DNA of 64,000 bases from Chitinophagaceae bacterium (GCA_019638625.1 JAHBTK010000002.1:310001-374000), one strand, 5' to 3'; shown: positions 9,572 to 19,309, counted from the first letter of the stretch. Program-made: numbers and translations. The notes: generated by a model not told the origin, from the sequence alone.

Positions 9572-9583
9572 CGTTTTTAAAAA

Positions 9584-10597
9584 CTATTTGGAAATCAACT
9601 TGGCGAAATAGTTCACACTACGCACCAATTGACTTACATAACTCATCTCGTTATCGTACCAGCTTACCACCCGTACCAACTGGGCGTCGCCCACTGTCAA
9701 CACTTTCGTTTGAGTAGCATCAAACAGGGAGCCATAAGTTGTTCCGATGATATCGCTACTCACAATTTCATCCTCGGTATAACCAAATGATTCATTGGAA
9801 GAAGCTTTCATCGCTGCATTCAGTTCATCAGCAGTTACTTTTTTGGAAAGGATAACCGTCAATTCAGTAAGTGATCCTGTGAGGGTAGGCACCCTTTGTG
9901 CGCTACCATCCAGTTTTCCTTTTAATGAAGGGAGCACCAAACCAATAGCCTTGGCAGCACCGGTACTATTGGGTACAATATTCTGGGCGGCTGCTCTTGC
10001 GCGACGCAGATCACCTTTGGCATGGGGCGCATCCTGGGTATTCTGGTCGTTGGTATAAGCGTGAATAGTGGTCATCAGCCCGGACACGATACCAAATTGT
10101 TTGTCCAGCACATCCGCCATAGGAGCCAGACAGTTGGTAGTGCAGGAGGCGCAACTGATGATCGTTTCGCTACCATCCAGTATATTATGGTTTACATTAA
10201 ATACAATGGTTTTCAGGTCGCCGGTAGCAGGAGCGGATATCACCACTTTTTTAGCACCCGCCTTCAGGTGAGCAGCGGCCTTATCCTTGTCAGTGAAAAA
10301 TCCGGTACATTCCAGTACCACATCCACCTGGTGTTCTCCCCAGGGAATCTGGGCAGGGTCCTTCTGGGCATAAATTTTGATGTCTTCCCCGTTCACAACT
10401 ATCGAGTTGTCGGTAGCTTTAACATCAGCGCCGAAACGCCCCTGGGCAGTATCATATTTCAATAAATGAGCAAGCACTTTTGGGCTGGTCAGATCATTAA
10501 TAGCTACTACATCAATTCCTTCCATATTATAGATCTGACGGAATACTAATCTCCCGATTCTTCCGAAACCGTTAATTGCAACTTTAACAGTGCTCAT
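9584..10597 (-). CDS. gap: Glyceraldehyde-3-phosphate dehydrogenase
   Basis: NAD-dependent oxidation and phosphorylation of glyceraldehyde 3-phosphate. 337 residues. The N-terminal Rossmann motif is [13 protein letters not shown]. The catalytic cysteine is Cys152 in the invariant S-C-T-T-N-C. The later [11 protein letters not shown] and the [20 protein letters not shown] stretch bind substrate phosphate, and [13 protein letters not shown] closes the catalytic domain. A good -7 promoter element lies 35 bp upstream and a hairpin terminator follows. The divergent neighbour is tRNA-Glu. Class I (type GapA-like) is secure; the cofactor preference is inferred from the family. Confidence 0.97.
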   Translation of the reverse strand: MSTVKVAINGFGRIGRLVFRQIYNMEGIDVVAINDLTSPKVLAHLLKYDTAQGRFGADVKATDNSIVVNGEDIKIYAQKDPAQIPWGEHQVDVVLECTGFFTDKDKAAAHLKAGAKKVVISAPATGDLKTIVFNVNHNILDGSETIISCASCTTNCLAPMADVLDKQFGIVSGLMTTIHAYTNDQNTQDAPHAKGDLRRARAAAQNIVPNSTGAAKAIGLVLPSLKGKLDGSAQRVPTLTGSLTELTVILSKKVTADELNAAMKASSNESFGYTEDEIVSSDIIGTTYGSLFDATQTKVLTVGDAQLVRVVSWYDNEMSYVSQLVRSVNYFAKLISK

Positions 10598-10631
10598 TGT
10601 ACAATTGTTTTAGGCTTTTAAAAATGAGATG

Positions 10632-10639
10632 CAAAGTTA
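10632..10639 (-). promoter_or_regulatory. -7 element of gap
   Basis: TAACTTTG on the minus strand fits TAnnTTTG exactly, giving a leader of roughly 30 nt before the gap ATG. A -33 TTG at 19-21 nt is not evident. Confidence 0.55.
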
Positions 10640-10701
10640 GGACTTCCTACTCATATAAAAGCGGTAAGCTGCAATTTTGCCGGGCTGTTTTCGAAATTTT
10701 T

Positions 10702-10732
10702 TTGGACAGTTTCAAGTTCCGCTTTATCTTTG
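10702..10732 (+). promoter_or_regulatory. Promoter of tRNA-Glu
   Basis: TTG at 10702-10704, a 20-nt spacer, then TATCTTTG at 10725-10732. This is a complete match to the Bacteroidota sigma-A consensus and places the transcript start some 12-15 nt before the mature tRNA. Confidence 0.8.
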
Positions 10733-10750
10733 CACTCCCAAAAAACAAAA

Positions 10751-10822
10751 GGCCCGTTGGTCAAGGGGTTAAGACGCATCCCTTTCACGGATGAATCACG
10801 AGTTCGATTCTCGTACGGGCTA
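10751..10822 (+). tRNA. tRNA-Glu (UUC)
   Basis: A 72-nt cloverleaf. The acceptor stem GGCCCGT pairs with ACGGGCT (one G-T pair), with discriminator A at 10822. The D-stem is GTC/GAC, the anticodon stem CATCC/GGATG with loop CTTTCAC gives anticodon TTC at 10784-10786 (glutamate), and the T-stem ACGAG/CTCGT encloses TTCGATT. A full CCA end is not encoded. A consensus promoter lies upstream and a strong terminator downstream, so this is a single-gene transcription unit. Confidence 0.95.
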
Positions 10823-10830
10823 CCGGAAAC

Positions 10831-10876
10831 AAAAAAGTTGGTGTAAAGCGATACTGCTGAATACCAACTTTTTTTC
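10831..10876 (+). terminator. Terminator after tRNA-Glu
   Basis: A 12-bp stem (AAAAAAGTTGGT at 10831-10842 with ACCAACTTTTTT at 10863-10874) and a T-run, 8 nt after the tRNA. Confidence 0.75.
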
Positions 10877-11198
10877 ATTTTGGAGTAGTCCCCACCCTCT
10901 CAGAAAGAGAAGGAACTGCATCCGTCCAGGTTGGTCCGGTTCATCAAAGAACAAACATCTCCATAACAAGATATTTTCAATCAGTTGTGATTATCGACAG
11001 ATGGAATGCTATTCAATTTTTATTATCAACTTCCTCACCAGTAACTATATTTGGCTACAGTTTCTTTCTTTACATCATAAGATACAAATACAGCATCAAT
11101 CCATGAATGTGAGCAGGCGCCCGATGAGCGGTCGTGCGTTTTTAAAAGGACAGACAAGTCAACGCCCAGTTGCACCACATTTACTTTTGCCCCGTAAG

Positions 11199-11288
11199 CG
11201 CGATATTGACCTGCACCGGTCCAGGATACTCAAGAAAATGAATGTTACAACCGCCGCGGAATACAACCTCTTTCCCGCTGGATATATA
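11199..11288 (+). pseudogene. Relic of a LuxR/NarL-type HTH domain
   Basis: The 467 bp between tRNA-Glu and the M1 peptidase have no intact gene. One frame encodes RDIDLHRSRILKKMNVTTAAE, which reads like the recognition helix and following helix of a LuxR/NarL HTH (compare the general pattern T-V-x-x-H-R-x-x-I-x-x-K-L-x-V-x-x-x-A-E-L). The upstream part of the frame is not recognisable as a receiver or as the rest of the HTH. I read it as the 3-prime remnant of a response-regulator gene. The match is short, so chance resemblance remains possible. Confidence 0.4.
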
Positions 11289-11289
11289 C

Positions 11290-13203
11290 TTAAAAACTCA
11301 ATACCAGCTTATTATTTCTCCTGTTGATATCCGCCATCCGGTAAGTGGGATCAATTTCTATGGACTTAATGTTCATAAGCGTATTGTCCACTTCAAACAC
11401 ATAGGTGCGGTGTGTCCATTTCCAGGGCTCATGCACCCTTCTTGGAATGGTATCTTCCGACGGCTTCTCTCCAAACATCAGGTATTGAGGTATATAGGCT
11501 GTCTGTCTGGATCCGTCTTTAAATTCCAGCGCTACATCCAGGGGCATCGGCATTTCGCCATGCATTTTCAACCTGATTTTGGTTTTGGTCCCTTCCTGCC
11601 ATAAACTGTCGATGCCATAATCAATTGTTTTGGTCGTATTCACCCAATACTCTTTATACCAGTCCAGTTTTATATTGCTTAGTTTTTCAGCCACACGGAT
11701 AAAATCATCGGCATTGGGCGATTTAAAACGCCATTGCTTATAATACTCCAGCAGCAACTCACTGTTTTGTTTTTCACCAATGATATATCCCAGTTGCGAC
11801 AGGAATACCTGCCCTTTGGAATAAGCGGCCACTGAATATGCATAGTTGCTGTTAAAATGGTCCGCATGTGTTGTCAGCGGCTCCTCTACCCCACTGGCTA
11901 CCAGGTTGAAATAATTACGATATGCCCCCGCATGGAATTTCGGCAGATCAGCCGCGGCTGCCGTATTCGCCGGCCCGGTAGCAACAGCGTTACCCGTCAC
12001 CTGCTTATTCTTCTGCTCCCTGTAGTAGCTGCCTACCATAGAAGAAGCATAACTCGTAAACCCTTCGTCCATCCAGGCATACATCGACTCGTTGGTATTG
12101 AGCATCATCTGGTACCAGCTATGCATCAGTTCATGAAACGCAGTACCCAGTCCCGGGCCACTAATAAGCGTTGCCATAGGATATTCCATTCCTCCATCCC
12201 CCCCATGTATAAACGAATATTGCTTATACGGATATTCTCCGAAATGTTTTTCTATAAAAGGCAATACCGTCACTGCTGCATCGGCTACTTCCGTCCAGGC
12301 ATCGTCGTTTGCCGTATTACCGGGTTTGTTCTTGTACAACACATGTATTACCGGACCGTTGGAAATTTCCCGCGTGATATGCTTAAAATCGGGATCCGCA
12401 GCCCATACAAAATCATGCACATTAGGCGCATTAAAATGCCAGGTAAGCGTATTGCCCGACGGTCGCGCAGGCTTCACATTTTTTGCTTCATATCCATATC
12501 CTACCTGGTTGGCATTCTGCAGGTATCCTGTACCACCGAGTATATAACTCCTGTCTATGGTGATCTTTACATTAAAATCACCCCACACTCCATAAAATTC
12601 GCGTGCTACATAAGGGGTCGGATGCCAGCCGTTATAGTCATATGCACATATTTTCGGGTACCATTGGCTCATGGAATAACGAACACCGGTATTAGGGTTA
12701 TCCCTGCCCGACCTCCTCACCTGCAGCGGCACCTGCGCTTCAAAATCCATATCAAAAACAACTCTTGATCTGGGCAAAATGGGTTTGCTCAACACTACCT
12801 CCAGGATGGTTTCCTGCACATTATATTGCTGCACCACCCCATTCATCTTCAACGACAGTATCTTTTGGTAGCCGATCTCCTCCGGTGTCAGATGAAGTAT
12901 CCTGTCTCTCACCCGCTGGTCCCAGTCTCTGTTATTTCCTTCTCCGATCTTACCCAACTCGCGGCTACGGGTATCCATCATGCTGTTAGGCTGAAACGCA
13001 TTCCAGTATAAATGGTAGAACACTTTTTTTAATGTATCAGATGAATTATTCCAGTATTCCAGTTTTTGTTTACCCGTGAACCTGTTGGTTTGCACATCCA
13101 TTGTAATATCCATATCATATTTTACCTTCTGCTGCCAGCGATCGGGTTGCGCCTGGCTACCTGTAAGAGAAAAAGTCAGCAGGGTTAAAAGAAAAAACTT
13201 CAT
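11290..13203 (-). CDS. M1 family metallopeptidase
   Basis: A secreted zinc aminopeptidase-like protein of 637 residues. The signal peptide is MKFFLLTLLTFSLTGSQAQ. The zinc site HELMH is at about residues 357-361, and Glu380 follows the second His by 18 residues, as in the gluzincin pattern HExxH-x18-E. A GGMEYP segment at about 338-343 corresponds to the family's exopeptidase GxMEN motif but with E-Y-P, a variant common in Bacteroidota M1-like proteins. The N-terminal beta-saddle domain includes SQWYPKICAYD. Likely periplasmic or outer-membrane associated; substrate unknown. A TATATTTG element lies about 37 bp upstream. It is a single gene. Confidence 0.9.
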   Translation of the reverse strand: MKFFLLTLLTFSLTGSQAQPDRWQQKVKYDMDITMDVQTNRFTGKQKLEYWNNSSDTLKKVFYHLYWNAFQPNSMMDTRSRELGKIGEGNNRDWDQRVRDRILHLTPEEIGYQKILSLKMNGVVQQYNVQETILEVVLSKPILPRSRVVFDMDFEAQVPLQVRRSGRDNPNTGVRYSMSQWYPKICAYDYNGWHPTPYVAREFYGVWGDFNVKITIDRSYILGGTGYLQNANQVGYGYEAKNVKPARPSGNTLTWHFNAPNVHDFVWAADPDFKHITREISNGPVIHVLYKNKPGNTANDDAWTEVADAAVTVLPFIEKHFGEYPYKQYSFIHGGDGGMEYPMATLISGPGLGTAFHELMHSWYQMMLNTNESMYAWMDEGFTSYASSMVGSYYREQKNKQVTGNAVATGPANTAAAADLPKFHAGAYRNYFNLVASGVEEPLTTHADHFNSNYAYSVAAYSKGQVFLSQLGYIIGEKQNSELLLEYYKQWRFKSPNADDFIRVAEKLSNIKLDWYKEYWVNTTKTIDYGIDSLWQEGTKTKIRLKMHGEMPMPLDVALEFKDGSRQTAYIPQYLMFGEKPSEDTIPRRVHEPWKWTHRTYVFEVDNTLMNIKSIEIDPTYRMADINRRNNKLVLSF

Positions 13204-13239
13204 TTCAATTTGTTTTTTGTCCGGAATAGATCAGGCGGG

Positions 13240-13247
13240 CAAATATA
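13240..13247 (-). promoter_or_regulatory. -7 element of the M1 peptidase gene
   Basis: Minus-strand TATATTTG, an exact TAnnTTTG match with a leader of about 32 nt. The -33 element is not recognisable. Confidence 0.45.
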
Positions 13248-13475
13248 TTGTTTTCGCCGACTTTGTTATGGTAAAATAAGCAAAAGAAAGGCTAAAGATG
13301 CTGCTTTGAACGATCATAAAGCAAAAATCCGGCATATTATCTAACAGTAGTTAACAGCGTTCCCAATGAAATATTTTTTATATACCGGCTTAAGGTATAC
13401 TTTGCAGGCAAGCCGATCAAACTATATTTATAGTATCTGAAATTTTATACCATCCTGTTAACCCGGTGACCACAT

Positions 13476-14174
13476 ATGACCTTGTCTGAGATTCTCGTCT
13501 ATATATGTATATTATCGGGGGCTGTAGCAAGCGCGGCTACCAAAAAACTTACTGTTGCAGGAGCTGTACTCGGTGCAACCATCGCGGTTATTATTTTTCG
13601 TGCATCAGGTATTGCAGGATTATGTATGATGGCGGCCTTCTTTGTAATGGGTATCATCACCACTTCATTAAAGAAGAATTTTAAAAAATCCCTTGCCGGC
13701 AACGAACCTGGCCCGCGTAATGTCAACCAGGTTTTCGCCAACGGCGGGCTGGCAGCAATAGTGTGCGCAGGCAGTTGGGTTTTTTCATCCGTTGCATATA
13801 TGTTACCCCTGCTTATTGCAGCGATATTTTCATCCGCCGCTGCCGATACTGTTTCGTCGGAAACCGGAAACGTATATGGAACCAAATTCTATAATATTCT
13901 GAACGGAAGGTCTGCGGCACGGGGAGTAAACGGAGCCGTCAGCGTGGAAGGCACCCTGGCGGGCATAGCAGCCAGCGTGGTAATAGCCGTTGTTTATGGT
14001 TTATTTTTCAATGATTTTGGATATACCCCGTATATTATTCTCGCCGGTACTGCCGGCAACCTGTCAGATTCTGTTTTTGGCGCTGCCCTTGAAAACAGGG
14101 GCTACCTAGGTAATAATGCAGTCAATTTCCTGAATACGCTCGTAGCCGCCCTGGTAATGGCGTTGCTGGTTTAG
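13476..14174 (+). CDS. DUF92 integral membrane protein
   Basis: 232 residues, almost all hydrophobic, with about six membrane segments. It fits the DUF92/TIGR00297 family: the first-helix S-G-A-V-A-S-A-A-T-K-K-L-T-x-x-G-A motif, R-N-x-x-Q-V-x-A-N-G-G-x-A-A near residues 81-94, A-A-A-D-T-V-S-S-E-T-G near 128, and the C-terminal G-N-L-S-D-S-V-F-G-A. Some plant and cyanobacterial members act in phytol phosphate metabolism (VTE6-like), but that activity should not be assumed in a non-photosynthetic Bacteroidota. No operon partner. Confidence 0.85.
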   Translation: MTLSEILVYICILSGAVASAATKKLTVAGAVLGATIAVIIFRASGIAGLCMMAAFFVMGIITTSLKKNFKKSLAGNEPGPRNVNQVFANGGLAAIVCAGSWVFSSVAYMLPLLIAAIFSSAAADTVSSETGNVYGTKFYNILNGRSAARGVNGAVSVEGTLAGIAASVVIAVVYGLFFNDFGYTPYIILAGTAGNLSDSVFGAALENRGYLGNNAVNFLNTLVAALVMALLV

Positions 14175-14262
14175 CTTTCTGAGGAAATTATAGGAGGGAC
14201 GAAATACTTTATCAGCGCCTGTTTTCAGCAGCGTACAAAAAATATTTCAAACCCGGATTGGA

Positions 14263-15039
14263 TCAGGTCAGTCCCATCGCTTCCCTTTTCATTTGCATGG
14301 CTCTTTCTTTTCCTACATATTTTTCGATTTTTGATTCAGCCAGGTATATTACCGGGGTAAGCGCGATGGCTACCACAAATTTGTAGGCATAATTAACACA
14401 GCCAACCGCCAGTACCTGAGGCCAGGACCAGTCGCCTCCAATTTTGAAGGCTATCGTTAAAACAATAAAACTGTCTATCAACTGCGATACCAGGGTAGAG
14501 CCTGTCGCCCGCAACCATATCTTTTTTTCGCCCGTTACTTTTTTAATGCGGTGAAAAACGAAAACATCCACTATCTGTCCGATCAAAAAAGCGATAAGGC
14601 TACCGGCAATGATCCACATCCCCTGCCCGAAAATACCGCTATAGGCTACCTGCAGATCAGCGATACCATCATTGGCCTTAGACCCCGGCCACCAGTCAGC
14701 ATACGGTATATGAATGCTGGCATAGAACATAATAAATGCATAGGAGATGAGTGCTACCGCGATATAACTGATACGCTTAACTGCTTTCGGCCCGTAGAAC
14801 TCATTTACAATATCCGTCATTACAAATTCCAGCGGCCAGAGCAACACGCCACAGGTGAGACTAAGGGAAAGCCCGCTTTGCCCGAAGAGCGTAAAGTCGG
14901 ATGGCTGAAAACCGAATAGTTTTTCCAGTGAAAACACTTTTCCGCCAATACACTCCGCGATCAGTGCGTTGGCAACAAAAAAAGCGGCAAAAACCACGAA
15001 TAGCTTTGTAGGTCTGTCTTTAACTATCTGACTGATCAT
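14263..15039 (-). CDS. Queuosine precursor transporter (YhhQ/VUT family)
   Basis: 258 residues with about six to seven helices. The family signs are an N-terminal F-F-V-A-N-A-L-I-A-E-C-I-G-G-K segment, F-V-M-T-D-I-V-N-E-F-Y-G-P-K near residue 75, the R-A-T-G-S-T-L-V-S-Q-L-I-D-S-F motif near 180, and Y-K-F-V-V-A-I-A-L-T-P near 230. YhhQ homologues take up queuine precursors (preQ0/preQ1) for tRNA modification. I looked for a preQ1 riboswitch in the 150-bp upstream region and found no convincing one. It is divergent from the YfhO-like gene. Confidence 0.88.
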   Translation of the reverse strand: MISQIVKDRPTKLFVVFAAFFVANALIAECIGGKVFSLEKLFGFQPSDFTLFGQSGLSLSLTCGVLLWPLEFVMTDIVNEFYGPKAVKRISYIAVALISYAFIMFYASIHIPYADWWPGSKANDGIADLQVAYSGIFGQGMWIIAGSLIAFLIGQIVDVFVFHRIKKVTGEKKIWLRATGSTLVSQLIDSFIVLTIAFKIGGDWSWPQVLAVGCVNYAYKFVVAIALTPVIYLAESKIEKYVGKERAMQMKREAMGLT

Positions 15040-15195
15040 GGAATGAGTTAAGATGTTTTAAATTTACCGGGGTCTGTCTTTCAAATAAGCCCGTCTAAAA
15101 TATAAAGCTAAGACTGAAATTAGCATTAATTTGCCGCCTTAAATACTAATTTGTATAGCATATAAAGCTATCTTCATCACAGAAAAAGCAGTAAC

Positions 15196-17688
15196 GTGAA
15201 AAAAGACCTCCTGAAAGCCATTATTCCTCACGCTATAGCCATCGGCATTTTTTTGGTTGTTGCCCTTATTTACTGTGCCCCGACACTGAAAGGTAAAGTG
15301 TTGCAGCAAAGTGATACGATATACTGGCGGGGCATGGCGCAAAGCTCGTTTGAGTACAAAGAAGTTTACGGGCATTTTCCATTGTGGAACACGCACTTAT
15401 TCAGTGGCATGCCCGGTTACCAGGTGGCAATGGAGTATCACCAGTTTTTGCCGAACCTGCATAAAGTGATGACATTGTGGTTGCCCAAGCCGATTGACTT
15501 TTTTTTCCTTGCCTGCTTAAGCTTTTACATCCTGAGTTGTGTGGTGGGAGCACGGCCGGTGCTGGGTATATTGGGAAGCCTTGCTTTTGCCTATGCGTCT
15601 TACGATCCCATCATCATAGCTACCGGTCATGATACCAAAATGTGGACGATCGCCTATATGCCGGGATTGCTCGCTGGGCTGCTGTTATTATATCACCGGA
15701 AATATTTTTTAGGACTGGCTGTTACCACCATTTTTGCCACCTGGGAAATCGCGTTTAACCATGTGCAGATCACCTATTACTTTTTCATCGCCGCGTTTTT
15801 CATCAGCCTGGGCTATGCCATAAAATGGATCCGGGAGAAAGAGTGGAAACACCTGGTAATTTCGTTTTCGCTGGCGTTGGCGGGTGGACTGATCGCGGTG
15901 GCCAACTCCGCGGTTGGAATGCTTTCTACTTCTGAATATGCGAAGTACACCATGCGTGGCGGAAAAACGATAGAAACGGAAGGCGGAGAAATTACAAAAG
16001 TAGAAACCAAAGGACTCGATACAGACTATGCTTTTAGCTATAGTATCGGGAAATCGGAAATACTCACTTTTTTTATGCCGGGTGTATTTGGAGAAGGCTC
16101 CGGCAACCATTTTGACGAGGATTCAAAACTGGTGGAAATGCTCGTCGGGAGAAACATCCCGGAATCGCAGGCGATCCAGTTGGCAGAGAGCCTGCCTAAA
16201 TATTGGGGAGGCATCCAGGAGGGAACCGGTGGCACCATTTATCTCGGGGCCATTATTTGTTTTCTTGCAATAGTTGGATTGGTAGTCATTAAAGACCCCA
16301 TTAAATGGTGGATACTCGCTGCCTGTGTGATCACCATATTTATGGCATGGGGCAGGAATTTCGCGGGCTTTAATGAGTTTTTACTGAATAATCTTCCGTT
16401 GTATAATAAATTCCGCTCCCCTAATACAGCCTTGGTTATTCCGCAATTATTGTTCCCACTGCTCGCTGTATTGGGATTGCAACAGGTACTCTTTACGGAA
16501 AAAGGGAAAGAGCTGTTAAAAGCTTCCTGGAAAAAGATCCTGTATGCCACGGGAGCCGTTTTCCTGGTTACGCTGCTGATTTATTTGTTCAACGACTTTA
16601 CGAGTCCTTTTGATGCACGTATCATACAGGCATACACCAACCCGCAGGATGGAAGCTCAGAGGTAGCAAGGATGATTGTAAATGGTATGAAAGCCGACCG
16701 CAAGGCCATGTTCACCAGCGATCTGTTCCGGGCGTTTTTGTTCGCGGCCCTGGTAATAGGTTTACTTTATCTCTACTTAAAAAACCTGGTCAAACCACTT
16801 ACCGCGGTCGTTATCTTCACGATAGTTAATGCTGTTGATCTTCTGGTGATCGCACACAAATACCTGAATGCAGATAATTATATGGAAAGCGCGGAGGATC
16901 TGAAAGCAGCTTATTTTACACCTTCAGCCGCTGATCAGCAGATACTGCAGGATAAAGACCCTCACTACAGGGTATACAATATTTCAACGGGAGAGACTTT
17001 CAGCGGATCTGCAGCCGTTACCAGTTATCACCACCGCAATATAGGAGGGTATCATCCCGCCAAATTGCGCATTTACCAGGACCTTATTGAGACACAGCTA
17101 TCCAAACAGCAGCCCAACATGGATGTGTTGAATATGCTCGATACCCGCTATTTTATTTTACCGGCGCAGCAACGCCAGCAACCTCCGGTTGTTTATAAGA
17201 ATGATGACGCACTGGGAGCAGCCTGGTTTATCAGGAACATCCGGTATGTAGACGGACCCGTAGAAGAAATAAAGGCCCTGGACCAGTTTGGACCAAAAGA
17301 TACCGTTATCATTGACCAGTCGTTCAAACCAGTGGCAGGCGACAGCCCGGATTGGGATTCTACTGCCAGCATTCAGTTGGTAAGCTATAACAACGACACC
17401 ATACGGTATAGCAGCCAGACAGCCACACCGCAGTTTGCCGTCTTCAGCGAAATTTATTATCCCGCGGGATGGAATGCCTATATAGACGGACAAAAGACTG
17501 ATTACGTAAAAGTGAATTATGTGTTAAGGGGTATGCCCGTACCCGCCGGCAAACATGATATCGAGTTTCGTTTTGAACCTGATTCTTACCGCAACGGTCA
17601 GAAACTGGTATATGTTGGAAACACGTTGTTTTTGCTCGTGCTGGCAGGCGGTATTTTCTCCATTTATAAAAACAGGAAAACGACCTGA
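15196..17688 (+). CDS. YfhO-family multi-spanning membrane protein
   Basis: An 830-residue polytopic protein with about 12-13 helices and a C-terminal soluble domain of about 230 residues before a last helix. The start is GTG (gtgaaaaaagacctcc) next to a clear first helix. It resembles the YfhO/GT-C-like superfamily: W-N-T-H-L-F-S-G-M-P near residue 65, the T-G-H-D-T-K-M-W luminal loop near 145, and the C-terminal V-F-S-E-I-Y-Y-P-x-G-W-N motif near 760. Related proteins glycosylate or modify cell-wall or lipid-linked glycans; the acceptor here is unknown. The next gene, a GT4-type transferase, begins 11 bp downstream and is probably co-transcribed. Confidence 0.85.
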   Translation: MKKDLLKAIIPHAIAIGIFLVVALIYCAPTLKGKVLQQSDTIYWRGMAQSSFEYKEVYGHFPLWNTHLFSGMPGYQVAMEYHQFLPNLHKVMTLWLPKPIDFFFLACLSFYILSCVVGARPVLGILGSLAFAYASYDPIIIATGHDTKMWTIAYMPGLLAGLLLLYHRKYFLGLAVTTIFATWEIAFNHVQITYYFFIAAFFISLGYAIKWIREKEWKHLVISFSLALAGGLIAVANSAVGMLSTSEYAKYTMRGGKTIETEGGEITKVETKGLDTDYAFSYSIGKSEILTFFMPGVFGEGSGNHFDEDSKLVEMLVGRNIPESQAIQLAESLPKYWGGIQEGTGGTIYLGAIICFLAIVGLVVIKDPIKWWILAACVITIFMAWGRNFAGFNEFLLNNLPLYNKFRSPNTALVIPQLLFPLLAVLGLQQVLFTEKGKELLKASWKKILYATGAVFLVTLLIYLFNDFTSPFDARIIQAYTNPQDGSSEVARMIVNGMKADRKAMFTSDLFRAFLFAALVIGLLYLYLKNLVKPLTAVVIFTIVNAVDLLVIAHKYLNADNYMESAEDLKAAYFTPSAADQQILQDKDPHYRVYNISTGETFSGSAAVTSYHHRNIGGYHPAKLRIYQDLIETQLSKQQPNMDVLNMLDTRYFILPAQQRQQPPVVYKNDDALGAAWFIRNIRYVDGPVEEIKALDQFGPKDTVIIDQSFKPVAGDSPDWDSTASIQLVSYNNDTIRYSSQTATPQFAVFSEIYYPAGWNAYIDGQKTDYVKVNYVLRGMPVPAGKHDIEFRFEPDSYRNGQKLVYVGNTLFLLVLAGGIFSIYKNRKTT

Positions 17689-17699
17689 AGACTACAGGT

Positions 17700-18824
17700 A
17701 TGTTGAAACTTGTAAGCATTGCTTCTTATCAATTCCTGCCCCCTGAAACGGGCGGGCAAAAGGGTATCGCGTTATTTAACCGGTACTTCGCAAAACACCT
17801 CTCGTTCACCTGCCTTTCCGTTCCCGAAAATGCCGCGAACAATACGGAAGATTATCCTATAGTTCCTTTGCTTGGCTCCGGTAAATTCCGGTATATCAAT
17901 CCGTTTGTTTTTTTTCGTGTAAGAAACTATATCCGGCGTCATCACATCACCCATGTACTGCTCGAGCATCCATATTACGGTTGGCTGGGTTGGCTGCTGA
18001 AAAAAACCACCCACGTCCGGCTTGTGGTGCACTCGCACAATATAGAAGCCCTCCGGTTCAGGGATGTAGGCAAATGGTGGTGGAAAATACTTTGGGGTTA
18101 TGAAAGGGCTACCCTGCGTGGTGCAGATACTTGCTTTTTTATTTCGGAGGAAGACAGGCAATATGCCATACAACAGTACGGTGTACAGGCAGAGCAGTCT
18201 ATTGTGATTACCTATGGTATTGAACAGAACAGCCCGCCATCACATGCTGAGAAAATGACAGCCAGGCAAACAGTAGCTGCCACCCACGGACTTGATACCG
18301 GCGAACTGTTATTGATGTTCAGCGCAACATTTAACTATGGTCCCAATCTCAAAGCGCTTGATAACATTTTAACGGAAATTAACCCATTGCTTAAGGACAG
18401 CGACATCCGGTATAAGATAATTATTTGCGGCAGCAGGCTGCCGGAGGATTACCGGGAACTTAAGGACTATAAAAAGGACAATATCATCTTTGCAGGTTTT
18501 GTGGATGATATACAATTATATTTTAACGCTGCGGATATTTTTTTGAACCCCCTCAGTGAAGGGGGAGGTATAAAGACCAAACTGGTGGAAGCGTTGGCTG
18601 CAAACACATCAGCAGTCTCTTATGCCAACGGTGCATTGGGTGTACCCGGCTCGGTTACCGGAGAGAAACTCCGTGTGGTGAACGACCATGATGCAGCAGC
18701 TTTTGCGGATGCAGTCAAACAGGTGGCCGCAACCATTAATAACAATATTCCTCCCACTTTTTTCGATCATTTCTACTGGAATAACATAACAAAAAAGGCA
18801 GCGGAGAAGTTGCGCTTTGTATAA
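17700..18824 (+). CDS. Glycosyltransferase, GT4-type
   Basis: 374 residues with a two-lobe GT-B layout. The N-terminal half has a PPETGGQKG acceptor-side loop near residue 17 and the H-S-H-N-I-E-A-L-R-F segment near 107. The C-terminal lobe has F-S-A-T-F-N-Y-G-P-N near 203, the G-F-V-D-D-I strand, and the nucleotide-sugar site N-P-L-S-E-G-G-G-I-K-T-K-L-V-E-A-L near 282-298. It belongs to the group-1 glycosyltransferase family. Coupling to the upstream YfhO-like gene suggests both act on one cell-surface glycan (inference). Donor and acceptor are unknown. Confidence 0.88.
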   Translation: MLKLVSIASYQFLPPETGGQKGIALFNRYFAKHLSFTCLSVPENAANNTEDYPIVPLLGSGKFRYINPFVFFRVRNYIRRHHITHVLLEHPYYGWLGWLLKKTTHVRLVVHSHNIEALRFRDVGKWWWKILWGYERATLRGADTCFFISEEDRQYAIQQYGVQAEQSIVITYGIEQNSPPSHAEKMTARQTVAATHGLDTGELLLMFSATFNYGPNLKALDNILTEINPLLKDSDIRYKIIICGSRLPEDYRELKDYKKDNIIFAGFVDDIQLYFNAADIFLNPLSEGGGIKTKLVEALAANTSAVSYANGALGVPGSVTGEKLRVVNDHDAAAFADAVKQVAATINNNIPPTFFDHFYWNNITKKAAEKLRFV

Positions 18825-18991
18825 AAGAGAAAGTCAAAACTCAGCGCTATTGCCGATTCCGGCACTCGTTAAAACTTTCTTAACAGATAAGATTTATTTT
18901 TTGGCATAGTACTTGTCTTTAAACAGACATCCCCCCGGTACTCTGGAATTATAACGAGTAAACAATTATACACTTATAAATTCCAGCGATT

Positions 18992-19309
18992 ATGAAAAAG
19001 ACAAGGATCTCTTTAGCAGCGATGAGTATTTTGGCTGCAGGTTTATTTGCATTCAATGTAATAGTAGACGGGTCTATTAAAGGCACGGTGGCTCCCCCGG
19101 AAGGAGCTGTAAGAGCCTGGGCTATTTCAGGAACTGACACCCTCAGAGCAGACGTAGCAAATGGTGCATTTGAAATTGGAGCCGCAAAACCGGGTACTTA
19201 TACAGTAATTATTGAAGCCACCGCTCCTTTTAAAAATGCAACGAAAGAAGGTGTTGAAGTAAAAGAAGGAGAAGCAACTGATTTAGGTGAAATTACGCTC
19301 GAACAATAG
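18992..19309 (+). CDS. Small secreted carboxypeptidase-regulatory-like protein
   Basis: A 105-residue protein with a signal peptide (MKKTRISLAAMSILAAGLFAFN). The mature part is one beta-sandwich like the CarboxypepD_reg domain: I-K-G-T-V-A-P-P-E-G-A, a central A-V-R-A-W-A-I-S-G-T-D-T-L, and K-P-G-T-Y-T-V-I-I-E-A near residue 69. These domains are usually modules of larger surface proteins; a stand-alone copy is small but seen in Bacteroidota. Preceded by 167 bp without a gene. Likely surface or periplasmic; role unknown. Confidence 0.75.
   Translation: MKKTRISLAAMSILAAGLFAFNVIVDGSIKGTVAPPEGAVRAWAISGTDTLRADVANGAFEIGAAKPGTYTVIIEATAPFKNATKEGVEVKEGEATDLGEITLEQ

Noticed and set aside
10791..11327. 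A 178-codon open frame after tRNA-Glu
   Set aside because: It begins inside the tRNA, runs through its terminator and ends inside the M1 peptidase gene on the other strand. Only a short HTH-like part is kept as a relic.
11857..12768. A 303-codon frame on the plus strand
   Set aside because: Wholly antisense to the M1 peptidase; its Arg/Ile/His/Cys-rich text looks like an antisense shadow, not a protein.
15040..15195. preQ1 riboswitch ahead of the queuosine-precursor transporter
   Set aside because: Looked for because such genes often carry one; no pseudoknot-forming short motif was convincing.
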